Shown one piece after another: positions 24,072-33,075 of a DNA stretch of 47,827 nucleotides. The stretch spans positions 1 through 47,827 of the forward strand of contig NZ_JGZN01000009.1 of NCBI RefSeq assembly GCF_000741715.1, written 5' to 3'. Below the pieces are notes generated by a model. It was not told the origin of the DNA and did no database searches. It was given only the letters and a program-made list of their open reading frames with translations. The translations under genes were made by a program, and so were the position numbers. This DNA comes from Bifidobacterium saguini DSM 23967 (lineage in GTDB: Bacteria > Actinomycetota > Actinomycetes > Actinomycetales > Bifidobacteriaceae). Numbering within the stretch: the first letter of the stretch is position 1; each line of letters starts with the position of its first letter.

Positions 24072-26363
24072 ATGAACCACACGCTTGACCTGACCGGTTT
24101 CAAACCGAAGGCTATTACACCGTTCTCCATCACCCGCAATGATTGGGGCGTGGCACCGGACGGCACCGCAGTGGACTTCACCAACTACTACATGACCTTC
24201 GACGGCAAGCCGTTCTACGGTGTCTGCGGCGAATTCCACTACTCGCGCATGAACCCCTCGCGCTGGGATGAGCAGCTCGCCAAAATGGCGGCCGGCGGCG
24301 TGAACGTCATCGCTACCTACGTGTTCTGGAATCATCATGAAGAGCATGAGAACCAGTGGAACTTCAGCGGCCGTCGCAATATTCGCCGATTCATCAAGCT
24401 GTGCGCCAAGCACGGGCTTAAGGTCATCGTGCGCCTCGGACCGTTCGACCACGGCGAAGTGCGCAACGGTGGCATCCCGGATTGGATGTATGGCAAACCC
24501 TATGAAGTGCGTTCCGTTGACCCCGGCTTCCTTGACAAGGTACGCGACCTCTACGCACATGTCGCCGCTCAGCTCGACGGTCTGTATTTCAAGGATGGCG
24601 GACCGATCGTCGCCGCCCAGCTCGACAACGAATACATGCACTCCTCCTCCCCGTGGGAGATGACCACCGGCATCACCAACGAATGGGTGCCTGGCGGCCA
24701 CGACGGTTTCGCCTACGTGCATGCGCTGCGCCGCATCGCCGAAGAAGAAGGCATTTCGGTGCCGTTCTACACCAACACCGGTTGGGGCGGCTCCCCGGTG
24801 CCGGATGACGTGCTGCCATTGTGGGGCGGCTACGCCTACCGTCCGTGGCTGTTCTACGCTGGCCCCGGCGAGCACCCGGTCACCGACGAATACGTGTATC
24901 GCAACTTCCACTCCAACGACTGCCCGCGCGGCGAGGAATTCGCACCCACCTATGAGCCGGAAACCAAGCCATACGCCTGTTGCGAGATGGGCGGCGGCAT
25001 GTTCAGCTCCTACAACTACCGCTTCGTGCTGCCGATGAAGTCGGTGGATGCCATGTCCAATATCAAGATGGCATCCGGCTGCAATTTCCTCGGCTACTAC
25101 ATGTTCCAGGGCGGCTCCAACCCGATCGGTGACGGCATTTACCTGAACGAAAGCCAGCTGCCGAAGATCTCCTATGATTTCCAGGCTGCACTTGGCGAAT
25201 TCGGCCAGACGCGCGAATCCTACCGTCGTATGAAGGCCGTGCACTACTTCGCCCTGGCATTCGCCGACCGCCTGTGTCCGCTTGGCGTGGCCGTGCCGGA
25301 AGGCCAGGAGTCGATTGCGCCGACCGACCTGGAGCCGCTGCGCTGGTGCGTGCGTACCGATGGTGAGCGCGGCTTCGTGTTCCTCAACAATTTCCAGGAT
25401 CATGCCAGCATGCCGGCCAAGCATGGCGAATCGGTGTCGGTTACCTTGGCGTCCGGTGAAACCGTGACGTTCGACGGCATTGGCCTGGCCTCCGACGAGA
25501 ACTGCATTCTGCCGTTCAACATGGATCTCGACGGCGTGACGCTTACTGCTGCCACCGCGCAGCCGGTTACCGTGATCGCCCCAGCCGGTGCCGATCATCG
25601 CACCTTCGTCTTTTTGAAGCCCGACGGCATGGATGATTGCTGGTTCCGTTTCGCGGACGGTACCGTGCATCATGTGCCGGCGGAGGCAGAAATGGAAACC
25701 TTCCTGGTCTCGGACGGCAATGGCCACACCGTGGATATCGTCTGCGTAAGCCGTGCTAAGGCCGATTCGATGACCGTGGTTGCCAACGGCACCGCCTTGG
25801 TCTTCGCCGGCGATGCAGTCTCCCAGGATGCTGCCCAGCCGAGCATCACCAATCATGGCTCTGCCGTCTACGAACTCGATGGCCGCATTATTGTGGAATC
25901 CACCGAAGCCGCAGTTCCTGTGACCTCATACCCAGCTGAATTCCTTGCCGAGCAGAGCGTACAGTACAAGCCGGTTGCCGTGGAGCCGAGTGTGCAGAAG
26001 CTCTCCGACACCCGCTATGTCATCGACCTGCCCGACGATCTGCTCGCTGCCGACGGTGTGACTGATATGCGTCTGCGCGTGCGCTACTCGGGTGATATCG
26101 GCTGGCTGTGGTGCGGCAGCGCGCTAGTGGACGACAACTTCTGCAACGGCGACGTATGGGAGATCGGTCTCAAGGAATACGTGCAGCTGCTCGAAGACCA
26201 TCGCAACCAACTGGTGCTGACCATCACGCCGATCAAGGAAGGCGCCAACGTGAACGTGGAATCCGCAATGGCGGCACGCATGGAGAACGTCGACGGGCAG
26301 CAGGCCGGTCTGGAATCCGTTGAGTTGCAGCCGGTGTATCAGACCGTGTTGCGCGCAGCGTGA
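24072..26363 (+). CDS. Beta-galactosidase, glycoside hydrolase family 35-like
   Basis: 763 residues without a signal peptide, hence cytoplasmic. The N-terminal (beta/alpha)8 barrel has CGEFHYSRMNPSRWDEQLAK, NVIATYVFWNHHE and VIVRLGPFDHGE, all typical of GH35. The acid/base is predicted at Glu187 in QLDNEY (the family norm is ENEY, so the preceding Glu is Asp here) and the nucleophile at Glu305 in CEMGGGM. The second half is beta-rich. The ATG follows GAAAGG. It closes the importer operon and would hydrolyse imported galactosides. The exact linkage is unknown; family assignment is from motifs only. Confidence 0.86.
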   Translation: MNHTLDLTGFKPKAITPFSITRNDWGVAPDGTAVDFTNYYMTFDGKPFYGVCGEFHYSRMNPSRWDEQLAKMAAGGVNVIATYVFWNHHEEHENQWNFSGRRNIRRFIKLCAKHGLKVIVRLGPFDHGEVRNGGIPDWMYGKPYEVRSVDPGFLDKVRDLYAHVAAQLDGLYFKDGGPIVAAQLDNEYMHSSSPWEMTTGITNEWVPGGHDGFAYVHALRRIAEEEGISVPFYTNTGWGGSPVPDDVLPLWGGYAYRPWLFYAGPGEHPVTDEYVYRNFHSNDCPRGEEFAPTYEPETKPYACCEMGGGMFSSYNYRFVLPMKSVDAMSNIKMASGCNFLGYYMFQGGSNPIGDGIYLNESQLPKISYDFQAALGEFGQTRESYRRMKAVHYFALAFADRLCPLGVAVPEGQESIAPTDLEPLRWCVRTDGERGFVFLNNFQDHASMPAKHGESVSVTLASGETVTFDGIGLASDENCILPFNMDLDGVTLTAATAQPVTVIAPAGADHRTFVFLKPDGMDDCWFRFADGTVHHVPAEAEMETFLVSDGNGHTVDIVCVSRAKADSMTVVANGTALVFAGDAVSQDAAQPSITNHGSAVYELDGRIIVESTEAAVPVTSYPAEFLAEQSVQYKPVAVEPSVQKLSDTRYVIDLPDDLLAADGVTDMRLRVRYSGDIGWLWCGSALVDDNFCNGDVWEIGLKEYVQLLEDHRNQLVLTITPIKEGANVNVESAMAARMENVDGQQAGLESVELQPVYQTVLRAA

Positions 26364-26384
26364 TTGCTGGATAATCGCGCGATG

Positions 26385-26422
26385 ATGGGATGGCTTTACG
26401 GTGTATGCCGGGGCCATCCCAT
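26385..26422 (+). terminator. Hairpin downstream of the beta-galactosidase gene
   Basis: ATGGGATGGC pairs with GCCATCCCAT around an 18-nt loop. No T-tract follows, so termination strength is doubtful. It marks the end of the importer operon. Confidence 0.5.
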
Positions 26423-26503
26423 ATGTGTTATTACGGAAATTGCTGCGGCGGCTTCACTGATGGGCGAGGTGCAGCAATCAAGCAGAGGGGGAGCGGCGCT
26501 TCC

Positions 26504-27160
26504 ATGAATCATGATGTTGACATATTCCGTAAGTCCAAAGCGGTGCTGTGGGACTTGGACGGCACGTTAATCGACTCCGACCCATACTGGGTGACTGCCG
26601 AGCGCGCGTTGTTGGAGTCTCACGGTGGCGCTTGGGATAATGCACTCGCCGAGGCGATGCAGGGCGCTTCGCTGCCAGTATTGACGCGACTGTTGCGCGA
26701 GCGCGGGGTTGCGCTGCCGTCCGATGAGATAGTGAAGCTGCTCACCGACGAAGTCATGCGTATGGAATCGGAACATCTGCCGTGGGTGGAAGGTGCGCGA
26801 GAACTGCTTACTCGGCTTGCGTCTGCAGGGATTCCGTCCGTGCTGGTGACCGGCTCACCTCGCACTATTGCGGATAATGTTCTGCGGCAGGCGCCGGCTG
26901 GTGCGTTCGTCGATGCAATCAGCGGCAGTGATGGATTGCCGCCAAAGCCTAGCCCCGAGCCTTACGTGCAGGCTGCGCGAATGGCTGGTGTTGCCCCGCG
27001 CGACTGCGTCATTTTTGAGGATTCCTTGCCTGGGCTTGCCGCTGCGCGTGCCTCCGGTGCGGTTGTTGTTGCCGTCACTGGCCATGCGCGCGTGGATGTG
27101 CGCGGTTGCGGACTGTATGACCTTGCTATCCGCGATTATCGCGAAGTGTGCAAGAACTAG
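26504..27160 (+). CDS. HAD superfamily phosphatase / beta-phosphoglucomutase-like
   Basis: 218 residues of the HAD family, subclass I cap. Motif I is WDLDGTLIDSD with the nucleophile Asp17 and acid/base Asp19. Motif II is VTGSPRT, motif III has Lys in PPKPSPEPY, and motif IV is IFEDSLPG. Such proteins dephosphorylate or isomerise sugar phosphates. I chose ATG 26504: a G-rich site (GGGGGAG, 26486-26492) precedes it at 11 nt and the conserved family N-terminus starts here. The substrate is unknown. It lies downstream of, but is separated by a hairpin from, the beta-galactosidase. Its stop overlaps that of the convergent transporter gene. Confidence 0.87.
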   Translation: MNHDVDIFRKSKAVLWDLDGTLIDSDPYWVTAERALLESHGGAWDNALAEAMQGASLPVLTRLLRERGVALPSDEIVKLLTDEVMRMESEHLPWVEGARELLTRLASAGIPSVLVTGSPRTIADNVLRQAPAGAFVDAISGSDGLPPKPSPEPYVQAARMAGVAPRDCVIFEDSLPGLAAARASGAVVVAVTGHARVDVRGCGLYDLAIRDYREVCKN

Positions 27161-28101
27161 CTCAGCAGGAATGCGATAAAGGCGATAAACACTGGGCTGG
27201 TCATCGTGCTGAACAGAATGCCGTCGCGCGCAAAAGTAAGACCGACGTTGTAGCGGGCAGCGTAATTGTAGACATTCTGACCGGTCGGCAGTGCGGCCAA
27301 AACTACGCAAGCGTACAGCTCGGGGCCGCGGAAGCCCATCATGAAGTAGGCGAGCAGGAACGCGATAATCGGCATCACGATGTTCTTCAGCGCTGCCACG
27401 GTGAAGATGGCTGGAATATCGCCCTTCTTCTGTAGCGGTTTGGTGCCGTGCAGTGACATGCCAAATGCCATCAAAATCATTGGCACTGCAGATTCACCAA
27501 TCATATTGATTGGGTCATAGATGAAGTTCGGTACCGGAAACCAGCCGAGCTTGGCATTCAGGGCAGAGACCACAATGCCCAGCAGCGAGCCAATCAACAG
27601 CGGTTGATGCAGCGGTTGCTTGGCGATTTCCTTAACCGACACCTTGCCCTTGGTGGTCACATCCAGCACGGTCAAACCAATCGGTGTGAACAGTGCCTGT
27701 TGCATCACCAGAATCGGGGCAACCAGTGCGCCGTTGCCCAGAATGTAAGTGGCGACAGGCAGACCAATGTTGTTGGAGTTCAAATACAGCGAGTTGAGTG
27801 CGCCGATGGTGGCGTCCGGGGCCTTCAGATGGAAGAACATCTGATTGAGTACGAGGAACACAATGCCCACCAACATGGCGGAAAGGAATGCCACGATAAT
27901 CGAGGGGTGGAAGATGTCGAAGATTGGCTCCTTGGAAAGGATTGCGAACATCAGGCACGGGCTTGAGACGAAGAAGGAGAAGCGGTTCAGTACCATTTGT
28001 GCGGATGGGCCGCCAATGCGCATGCGGGCCGCCACGTATCCCACGAAAATCACGATGCCGATCACGCAGAAGCCCTGCATGGCGCTAATCAAACCGGTCA
28101 T
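27157..28101 (-). CDS. Auxin efflux carrier (AEC) family transporter
   Basis: 314 residues, about ten membrane segments in two five-helix halves. The N-terminal half has SLYLNSNNIGLPVATYILG, the unwound-helix motif of the AEC family, and the C-terminal half ends with LAALPTGQNVYNYAARYNVG. Bacterial AEC proteins move small organic acids such as malate or malonate; the substrate is not readable here. The ATG at 28101 has GGGAGG about 11 nt upstream. The stop codon shares the palindrome CTAG with the stop of the convergent HAD gene. Confidence 0.88.
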   Translation of the reverse strand: MTGLISAMQGFCVIGIVIFVGYVAARMRIGGPSAQMVLNRFSFFVSSPCLMFAILSKEPIFDIFHPSIIVAFLSAMLVGIVFLVLNQMFFHLKAPDATIGALNSLYLNSNNIGLPVATYILGNGALVAPILVMQQALFTPIGLTVLDVTTKGKVSVKEIAKQPLHQPLLIGSLLGIVVSALNAKLGWFPVPNFIYDPINMIGESAVPMILMAFGMSLHGTKPLQKKGDIPAIFTVAALKNIVMPIIAFLLAYFMMGFRGPELYACVVLAALPTGQNVYNYAARYNVGLTFARDGILFSTMTSPVFIAFIAFLLS

Positions 28102-28272
28102 ATTGTTGCTGATGCCTCCCTCTACCGCACCTAGTGTGGCACATGGAGCTGTATATGGTGCTCAAATCTCACGGTACGGGCCATATAGCGGACACGATGG
28201 CTTGTGATGTGCTCCATAGGAGTTTCGTAAAGAACTTCGTACCCATTCTGTTGTTGCCGCGGCATACCGAGC

Positions 28273-28438
28273 GCTAGGCTTTCGGGAAATCCGTGGCTTC
28301 GCCCCGAATTTCTTGCACTGACGTTCACTCAGCGCAAGAAATTCCGGAAAATAGCCTTATGCTCCCGAAATTCTGTCACTGACTGTGACTCAGTGCAAGA
28401 AATTCGGGACGAAGCTGCTGATTTCCGGAATTTCTTGC
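28273..28438. repeat. Tandem palindrome array B (same arms as array A, 61-bp period)
   Basis: Three hairpins. Forward arms at 28273 (degenerate, only TTCGGGA conserved), 28334 and 28395 (GCAAGAAATTCGGGA); reverse arms at 28302, 28363 and 28424. Every same-orientation step is exactly 61 bp. All loops are 14 nt. Both spacers are 17 nt with ACTGA/CAG-type ends, as in array A. One loop (AAATAGCCTTATGC) closely resembles the first loop of array A. Confidence 0.9.
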
Positions 28439-28478
28439 GCTAACCGAGACTGACTGCGTCGCTTGCCGCCGCGCACGG

Positions 28479-28491
28479 TACGCTGGTGGGT
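28479..28491 (+). promoter_or_regulatory. Putative leaderless promoter of dapE
   Basis: TACGCT at 28479-28484 ends 7 bp before the ATG at 28492, the same spacing as at argS and the aminotransferase gene. There is no ribosome-binding site and no clear -35. Confidence 0.4.
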
Positions 28492-29697
28492 ATGATGCTT
28501 GAATTGAATCGCAATATCTCCAAAAACGAGCAGCTCACCAGTTTGTTGACTCAAATTATGGAGAACTTCTCCGTTTCCGATAGTGAAGGACCTCTCGCCG
28601 ATGAGATTGAAGCCTTCCTGAAGACCCAAGAGCACCTGACCGTCCGCCGCCACGGTGATACCGTGGTGACCTCCACCGACTTCGATAAGCCCAGCCGTGT
28701 GATTCTCGCCGGTCATATCGATACCGTGCCGGTGATCGACAACTTCCCACCTCGCTGGCTTGAGCCCGGTGACCCGCTGATTCGCCAGGATATCGCTGAA
28801 GCCCACCCGAACGAGCGCGTGCTATGGGGACGCGGCGCCACGGATATGAAGGCATCCGACGCAGTCATGCTCTACCTCGCCGCCACGCTCGATGGCCGCA
28901 CGGTGGAAAGCGACCCCAAAGTCGACCTCACCTATGTGTTCTACGATCACGAGGAAGTCGCCGCCGAAAAGAATGGTCTGCGCAAGGTGGTCGAATCGCA
29001 CCCCGACTGGATTCAAGGCGATTTCGCCATCATCGGCGAACCCACCAGCTGCGGCATTGAAGGCGGTTGCAACGGCACGATTCGTTTTGACGTCATCACC
29101 CACGGCGTCGCCGCGCATTCAGCCCGCGCATGGATGGGGGAGAACGCCATCCATAAGGCGGCCGATATTTTGAACAGGCTCAACGCCTATGAGCCGGCTA
29201 CCGTGAACGTGGATGGTCTCGATTATCGTGAAGGACTCAATGCCACGCTGATTTCTGGAGGCAAAGGCACCAACGTCATCCCCGATGAATGCCGCGTGCA
29301 TGTGAACTACCGTTTTGCCCCGGATAAGTCGCTCGAAGAAGCCAAAGCGCTGATGATGGGCGTTGATGCAGGTGCTGAGCTCGGCAACGGCGAGCATACC
29401 GCCACTGGCGGTGTATTCGAGGGCTACGGCATTGAAATGAAGGACGAATCGCCTTCAGCTCGCCCAGGCCTTACCGCACCTCTCGCACAGGATTTGGTAC
29501 GACTGGTCAAAGAGCGCACTGGCCGCGATCCGTTGGCCAAGCTCGGTTGGACCGATGTGGCACGCTTTGCGATTCTCGGCATTCCAGCTGTGAACTTGGG
29601 CGCAGGAGATCCACTACTCGCGCACAAGCATGATGAGCAGGTTCCTGAGTCTGATTTGATTGCGCTCGCCGATTTGCTGTTGGCTTGGCTGGTCTGA
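28492..29697 (+). CDS. dapE: Succinyl-diaminopimelate desuccinylase
   Basis: M20-family zinc hydrolase that removes succinate from N-succinyl-LL-diaminopimelate in lysine and cell-wall precursor synthesis. About 401 residues. Metal ligands and catalytic residues are visible in order: LAGHIDTVP, GRGATDMKASDA, YDHEEVAAEKNG, GEPTSCGIEGG and the C-terminal LLAHKHDEQVPES. The dimerisation domain lies in the middle. The length and GCNGTIRFDVITHGVAAHSA fit the actinobacterial DapE type. The start is uncertain between ATG 28492 and ATG 28495; there is no ribosome-binding site, and a leaderless mRNA is likely. Confidence 0.9.
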   Translation: MMLELNRNISKNEQLTSLLTQIMENFSVSDSEGPLADEIEAFLKTQEHLTVRRHGDTVVTSTDFDKPSRVILAGHIDTVPVIDNFPPRWLEPGDPLIRQDIAEAHPNERVLWGRGATDMKASDAVMLYLAATLDGRTVESDPKVDLTYVFYDHEEVAAEKNGLRKVVESHPDWIQGDFAIIGEPTSCGIEGGCNGTIRFDVITHGVAAHSARAWMGENAIHKAADILNRLNAYEPATVNVDGLDYREGLNATLISGGKGTNVIPDECRVHVNYRFAPDKSLEEAKALMMGVDAGAELGNGEHTATGGVFEGYGIEMKDESPSARPGLTAPLAQDLVRLVKERTGRDPLAKLGWTDVARFAILGIPAVNLGAGDPLLAHKHDEQVPESDLIALADLLLAWLV

Positions 29698-30012
29698 TTC
29701 ACGCATGATTTGCATCCGACTTCACTGTCTCGACTGCGCTATGCCTCTACCGTGCACGTCGCCGTCCAAAAGTGTGGCATACTGAAAGACGGTGGTTCTG
29801 CATGACCATCAGCGTGTGAAATGGCGTCGATCCCCTTGCGGCTCTCGAGAAAGAGACAACGCAAGCGCCGGTGTCCGCCGTTCGCAGGACAGACTTTAGA
29901 CGAAGTTGCCTCTACGCAGAGCGTGTTTTCGCGCGGCCACGGTGAGAGCGTGGTGTGAGTGAAGCGTATAGGCCTGGATGGCGTCGCGATGCAGCGCGCC
30001 GCAAGGAGCATT
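29698..30012. other. Intergenic region and probable long 5' leader of rne
   Basis: A 315-bp gap. A -10-like CATACT at 29778-29783 would give a leader of about 230 nt before the chosen rne start. RNase E mRNAs in other bacteria have long structured leaders used for autoregulation; here the leader is GC-rich with several short complementary stretches, but I cannot define a specific fold. No other gene is evident. Confidence 0.4.
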
Positions 30013-32859
30013 GTGCCCACTGAAAACCCTGAAGGTTTCGTCAGCGGCGAAACCGATAACTCAACCGTATCCAATGCCGGTTCCCAGAGCTCGGCAAGCA
30101 ATGCTGTGCCCGCTGCGGCGTCTGCTGCTCCGGTGACTCGCCGCCGTCGTGGCGGTCGCCGTGTGGTCCGCGGAGCTGGTGCTGCGGGCGCATCTTTGGA
30201 GCTGCAGGTGCAGGATCATTCTGCGCCGCTGTTTGAGGCTCCAGTGCTGCCAGCTGCATCTCAGCCTGCTGTTGAGGCTTCTGCGGCAAAGACTGACAAT
30301 GTTGCTGCATCTGCACCTGCTGCTTTTGACGATGAGGATGATCGCCCGGTTCGTCGCCGTTCCCGCGTCCGTCATTTTGACGATGACGCTGATATTGAGG
30401 AGCGTCCGGTTCGTCGCCGTCGCCATGCCGATGATTTTTCTGATGAGGGCGATCGCCGTGGTTCTCGTTCGGAACGCACTGATCGCGCCCATCGTGTTGT
30501 GCATGAGGACGATCAGGAAGAGCGTCTGCTCGACGCTGTTGATTCTCTGCCGGAAGGCCATGACTCCGTACGCCGCGGTAAGCCGATGACCTCGCTGCTG
30601 TTCCAAGAGCCTGTTCTGCCGTCAACGCGCTACAACAATCATCGGGATGATGACGAAGAAGAGGATGAAGACGAGCCGCGTTCCCGCCGCCGTCCGCATT
30701 CCCGTCGTTTCGATGATGATGCCGATGCCGAAGAGCGCACTACGACTCGTTCTCGCCGCCGCTCGCGCGATGATCGTGCGGATCGCGATGATCGTGACGA
30801 TGATCGCGATGCTCGCCGCCGTAACGACAGCGAGAGCGCCAGCAGCAATGGTGATGCCGATGCTGATTCCACTGAGGATACCCGCCGTTCGCGCCGTTCC
30901 CGCCGCCTGAATGCGCAGGAGCGCCGAGCTGCAGCTGAGGTCGAGCAGATTGAGGAAGACCTCGAGCTGGACGATATTGCATACGCGCCCATCACCGAGG
31001 AAGAGAACGATGGTGAGGAGGAGTCCGCTGATTCCACCCGTACCCGTTCTCGCCGTCGCCGTCGTCGCGGATCCCGTGGCGAATCCGCCGCTGTTGACTC
31101 CGATACCGCTGAGAGCAGTGAGGAAGAAGCCCGCGACGAGCATGAAAGCCAGGAAGATGATGGTGAGCAGACCATTACTCGTCGTCGTCGCCGTCGCCGC
31201 GGCAGCAAGAACGCTGAAGTTGCCGAGGAATCGCAGGCTGAAGAGCAGCCGACCATCCGTCGCTCTCGCAAGCAGCAGTACATCGACGAAATCACTGATG
31301 TTGAAGGTTCGACTCGACTCGAAGCCAAGAAGCAACGTCGCCGTGACAACCGTCGCGAACGCAGCCGTCAAAGCCAGCTGATGGAGCAGGATTTCCTTGC
31401 CCGTCGCGAGAACGTGGACCGTTTGATGGTGGTGCGCGAACGCGAACATCACACTCAGATTTCCGTGGTCGAAGACAACGTGCTCGTGGAGCATTACGTT
31501 TCCGATATCCAGGAAGTGCAGACTGTTGGCAACATCTACCTCGGCCGCGTGCAGAACGTGCTGCCGAGCATGGAAGCCGCCTTCGTGGATATTGGTCAGG
31601 CGCGCAATGGCGTGCTGTACGCCGGTGAGGTCAACTGGGATGCCGCTCGACTCGAAGGTCAGCCTCGCCGCATCGAGCTGGCGTTCAAGTCCGGCGATCC
31701 TGTGCTGGTGCAGGTTACCAAGGATCCGATTGGTCACAAGGGTGCGCGACTGACCTCTCAAGTCACGCTTGCCGGCCGCTTCCTGGTGCTCGTGCCGTCC
31801 GGTGGTATGACTGGTGTGAGCCGCAAGCTGAGTGAACGCGAACGTAGCCGCCTGAAGAACATCGTCTCCAAGATTGCGCCGAAGGATATGGGCATCATCA
31901 TCCGCACGGCTGCTGAAGATGCCTCCGAAGAGGCCATCGTCAAGGATCTGGAATCTTTGGTCCGTCAGTGGGAGCGTATCAACGCTAAGCGTGAGGAATT
32001 CTGGCACGGCAAGCGCCCGAAGCTGCTGCAAGGCGAGCCCGACGTGGCTATTCGCGTGGTGCGTGATATCTTCAACGACGACTTCAACAAGCTCATCGTC
32101 GAAGGCGATAAGGTTTACGACCGTATCGAGGAATACCTCGACACAATGGCCCCTGACCTGAAAGACAAGCTGGAGAAGTGGGATCCGGCCGAGCATGAGG
32201 GCAAGGATGTGTTCGACAAGTGGCAGATCGACTCCCAGCTACGCAAGGGCATGGAACGCCAGGTCTACCTGCCGTCCGGTGGCTCGATTGTCATCGACCG
32301 TACCGAAGCCATGACCACTATCGATGTGAACACCGGTCGCTTCATCGGCCGCGGCAAATCCCTTGAGGAGACCGTGACCCGATGCAACCTCGAAGCATCC
32401 GAGGAAATCGCTCGTCAGCTGCGCCTGCGCGATATCGGCGGCATGGTCATGATCGATTACGTCGATATGGTGATGCCCGCCAACCGTGATTTGGTGCTGC
32501 GCCGCTTGGTGGAATGCTTGGCGCGCGACCGCACCAAGCATCAGGTGGCTGAAGTGACTTCGCTGGGCCTGGTGCAGATGACGCGTAAGCGCATCGGTCA
32601 GGGCTTGGTGGAGGCCTTCTCCGAGGAATGCCCGACCTGTAAGGGCCGTGGCTTCATCCTGCATGATCAGCCGACCGTCTCGGCCGATTACGATGACCCG
32701 TACGCGCTTCGCGGTGGCGACCCGTTCGTCAAAACCAACAAGCACGGCCGCGGCACCACCCCAGCTCCGGAACCGGCAGGGTCCAGTGCTGATGTCAAGG
32801 CCAAGCTGGCTCAGATTGCGGCCGCTGCGGTGGCTGCGAACAACGCCGGTGAGGAGTGA
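30013..32859 (+). CDS. rne: Ribonuclease E/G family endoribonuclease
   Basis: 948 residues. Cleaves single-stranded RNA, acting in mRNA decay and rRNA/tRNA maturation. The N-terminal ~450 residues are low-complexity and alternately Arg-rich and Asp/Glu-rich (RRRRRG and DDDAD runs). Then come an S1 domain (GNIYLGRVQNVLPSMEAAFV), the RNase-H-like/DNase-I-like catalytic region (GSIVIDRTEAMTTIDVNTG, GGMVMIDYVDM) and the Zn-link CPTCKGRG (Cys873, Cys876). The disordered part precedes the catalytic domain, as in other actinobacteria, not after it as in E. coli. I chose GTG 30013 with AAGGAG at 30003-30008; an in-frame GTG at 29959 has no such site. Confidence 0.92.
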   Translation: MPTENPEGFVSGETDNSTVSNAGSQSSASNAVPAAASAAPVTRRRRGGRRVVRGAGAAGASLELQVQDHSAPLFEAPVLPAASQPAVEASAAKTDNVAASAPAAFDDEDDRPVRRRSRVRHFDDDADIEERPVRRRRHADDFSDEGDRRGSRSERTDRAHRVVHEDDQEERLLDAVDSLPEGHDSVRRGKPMTSLLFQEPVLPSTRYNNHRDDDEEEDEDEPRSRRRPHSRRFDDDADAEERTTTRSRRRSRDDRADRDDRDDDRDARRRNDSESASSNGDADADSTEDTRRSRRSRRLNAQERRAAAEVEQIEEDLELDDIAYAPITEEENDGEEESADSTRTRSRRRRRRGSRGESAAVDSDTAESSEEEARDEHESQEDDGEQTITRRRRRRRGSKNAEVAEESQAEEQPTIRRSRKQQYIDEITDVEGSTRLEAKKQRRRDNRRERSRQSQLMEQDFLARRENVDRLMVVREREHHTQISVVEDNVLVEHYVSDIQEVQTVGNIYLGRVQNVLPSMEAAFVDIGQARNGVLYAGEVNWDAARLEGQPRRIELAFKSGDPVLVQVTKDPIGHKGARLTSQVTLAGRFLVLVPSGGMTGVSRKLSERERSRLKNIVSKIAPKDMGIIIRTAAEDASEEAIVKDLESLVRQWERINAKREEFWHGKRPKLLQGEPDVAIRVVRDIFNDDFNKLIVEGDKVYDRIEEYLDTMAPDLKDKLEKWDPAEHEGKDVFDKWQIDSQLRKGMERQVYLPSGGSIVIDRTEAMTTIDVNTGRFIGRGKSLEETVTRCNLEASEEIARQLRLRDIGGMVMIDYVDMVMPANRDLVLRRLVECLARDRTKHQVAEVTSLGLVQMTRKRIGQGLVEAFSEECPTCKGRGFILHDQPTVSADYDDPYALRGGDPFVKTNKHGRGTTPAPEPAGSSADVKAKLAQIAAAAVAANNAGEE

Positions 32860-32864
32860 CAAGC

Positions 32865-32884
32865 GCCGTTTGACGAACGGCTTT
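32865..32884 (+). terminator. Weak hairpin after rne
   Basis: GCCGTT-TGACG-AACGGC followed by TTTA. Six-base-pair stem only, so a weak or partial terminator between rne and rplU. Confidence 0.35.
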
Positions 32885-32972
32885 ATAGCACAGTGCGAGA
32901 CTGCAATCCCCGATGTGGCGCTTTTCCGCGCCGCTTCGGGTGTGTCGTGCTTGACACGCGGGTATAAATCAG

Positions 32973-33001
32973 TTGATTTAGTCCGCGTGTAGGTGTAGAT
33001 T
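32973..33001 (+). promoter_or_regulatory. Putative rplU-rpmA promoter
   Basis: TTGATT (32973-32978), 17-bp spacer, TAGATT (32996-33001), about 75 bp before rplU. Fits a housekeeping sigma promoter. A TTGACA at 32951-32956 lacks a -10 at the right distance. Confidence 0.5.
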
Positions 33002-33075
33002 CGAAACTCGGTGTCTGACCGCAGGCTCGGTGCGCGTTGGGCAAGGAAGCTTTCCAAAACATAAAAGGAATTACT

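Larger units (their letters stand above)
28102..28491. other. Intergenic region between divergent AEC gene and dapE
   Basis: A 390-bp gap. From 28143 to 28217 there is a nested inverted repeat: ATGGAGC (28143) with GCTCCAT (28211), and inside it TATATGG with CCATATA, a possible leader structure or operator for the AEC gene. Palindrome array B (28273-28438) fills most of the rest. No credible ORF. Confidence 0.5.

Noticed and set aside
14383..26363. Prophage or integrative element carrying the carbohydrate region
   Set aside because: No integrase, transposase, attachment-site duplication or phage gene is seen. The tRNA in the window is far away and intact.
28273..28438. CRISPR array
   Set aside because: The repeat-like units are themselves palindromic with 14-nt loops, only two or three units exist per site, no cas genes are near, and loops recur between arrays A and B. 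CRISPR spacers are longer and unrelated.
29959..30012. Upstream GTG start for RNase E/G
   Set aside because: No ribosome-binding site precedes 29959, whereas AAGGAG precedes the GTG at 30013.
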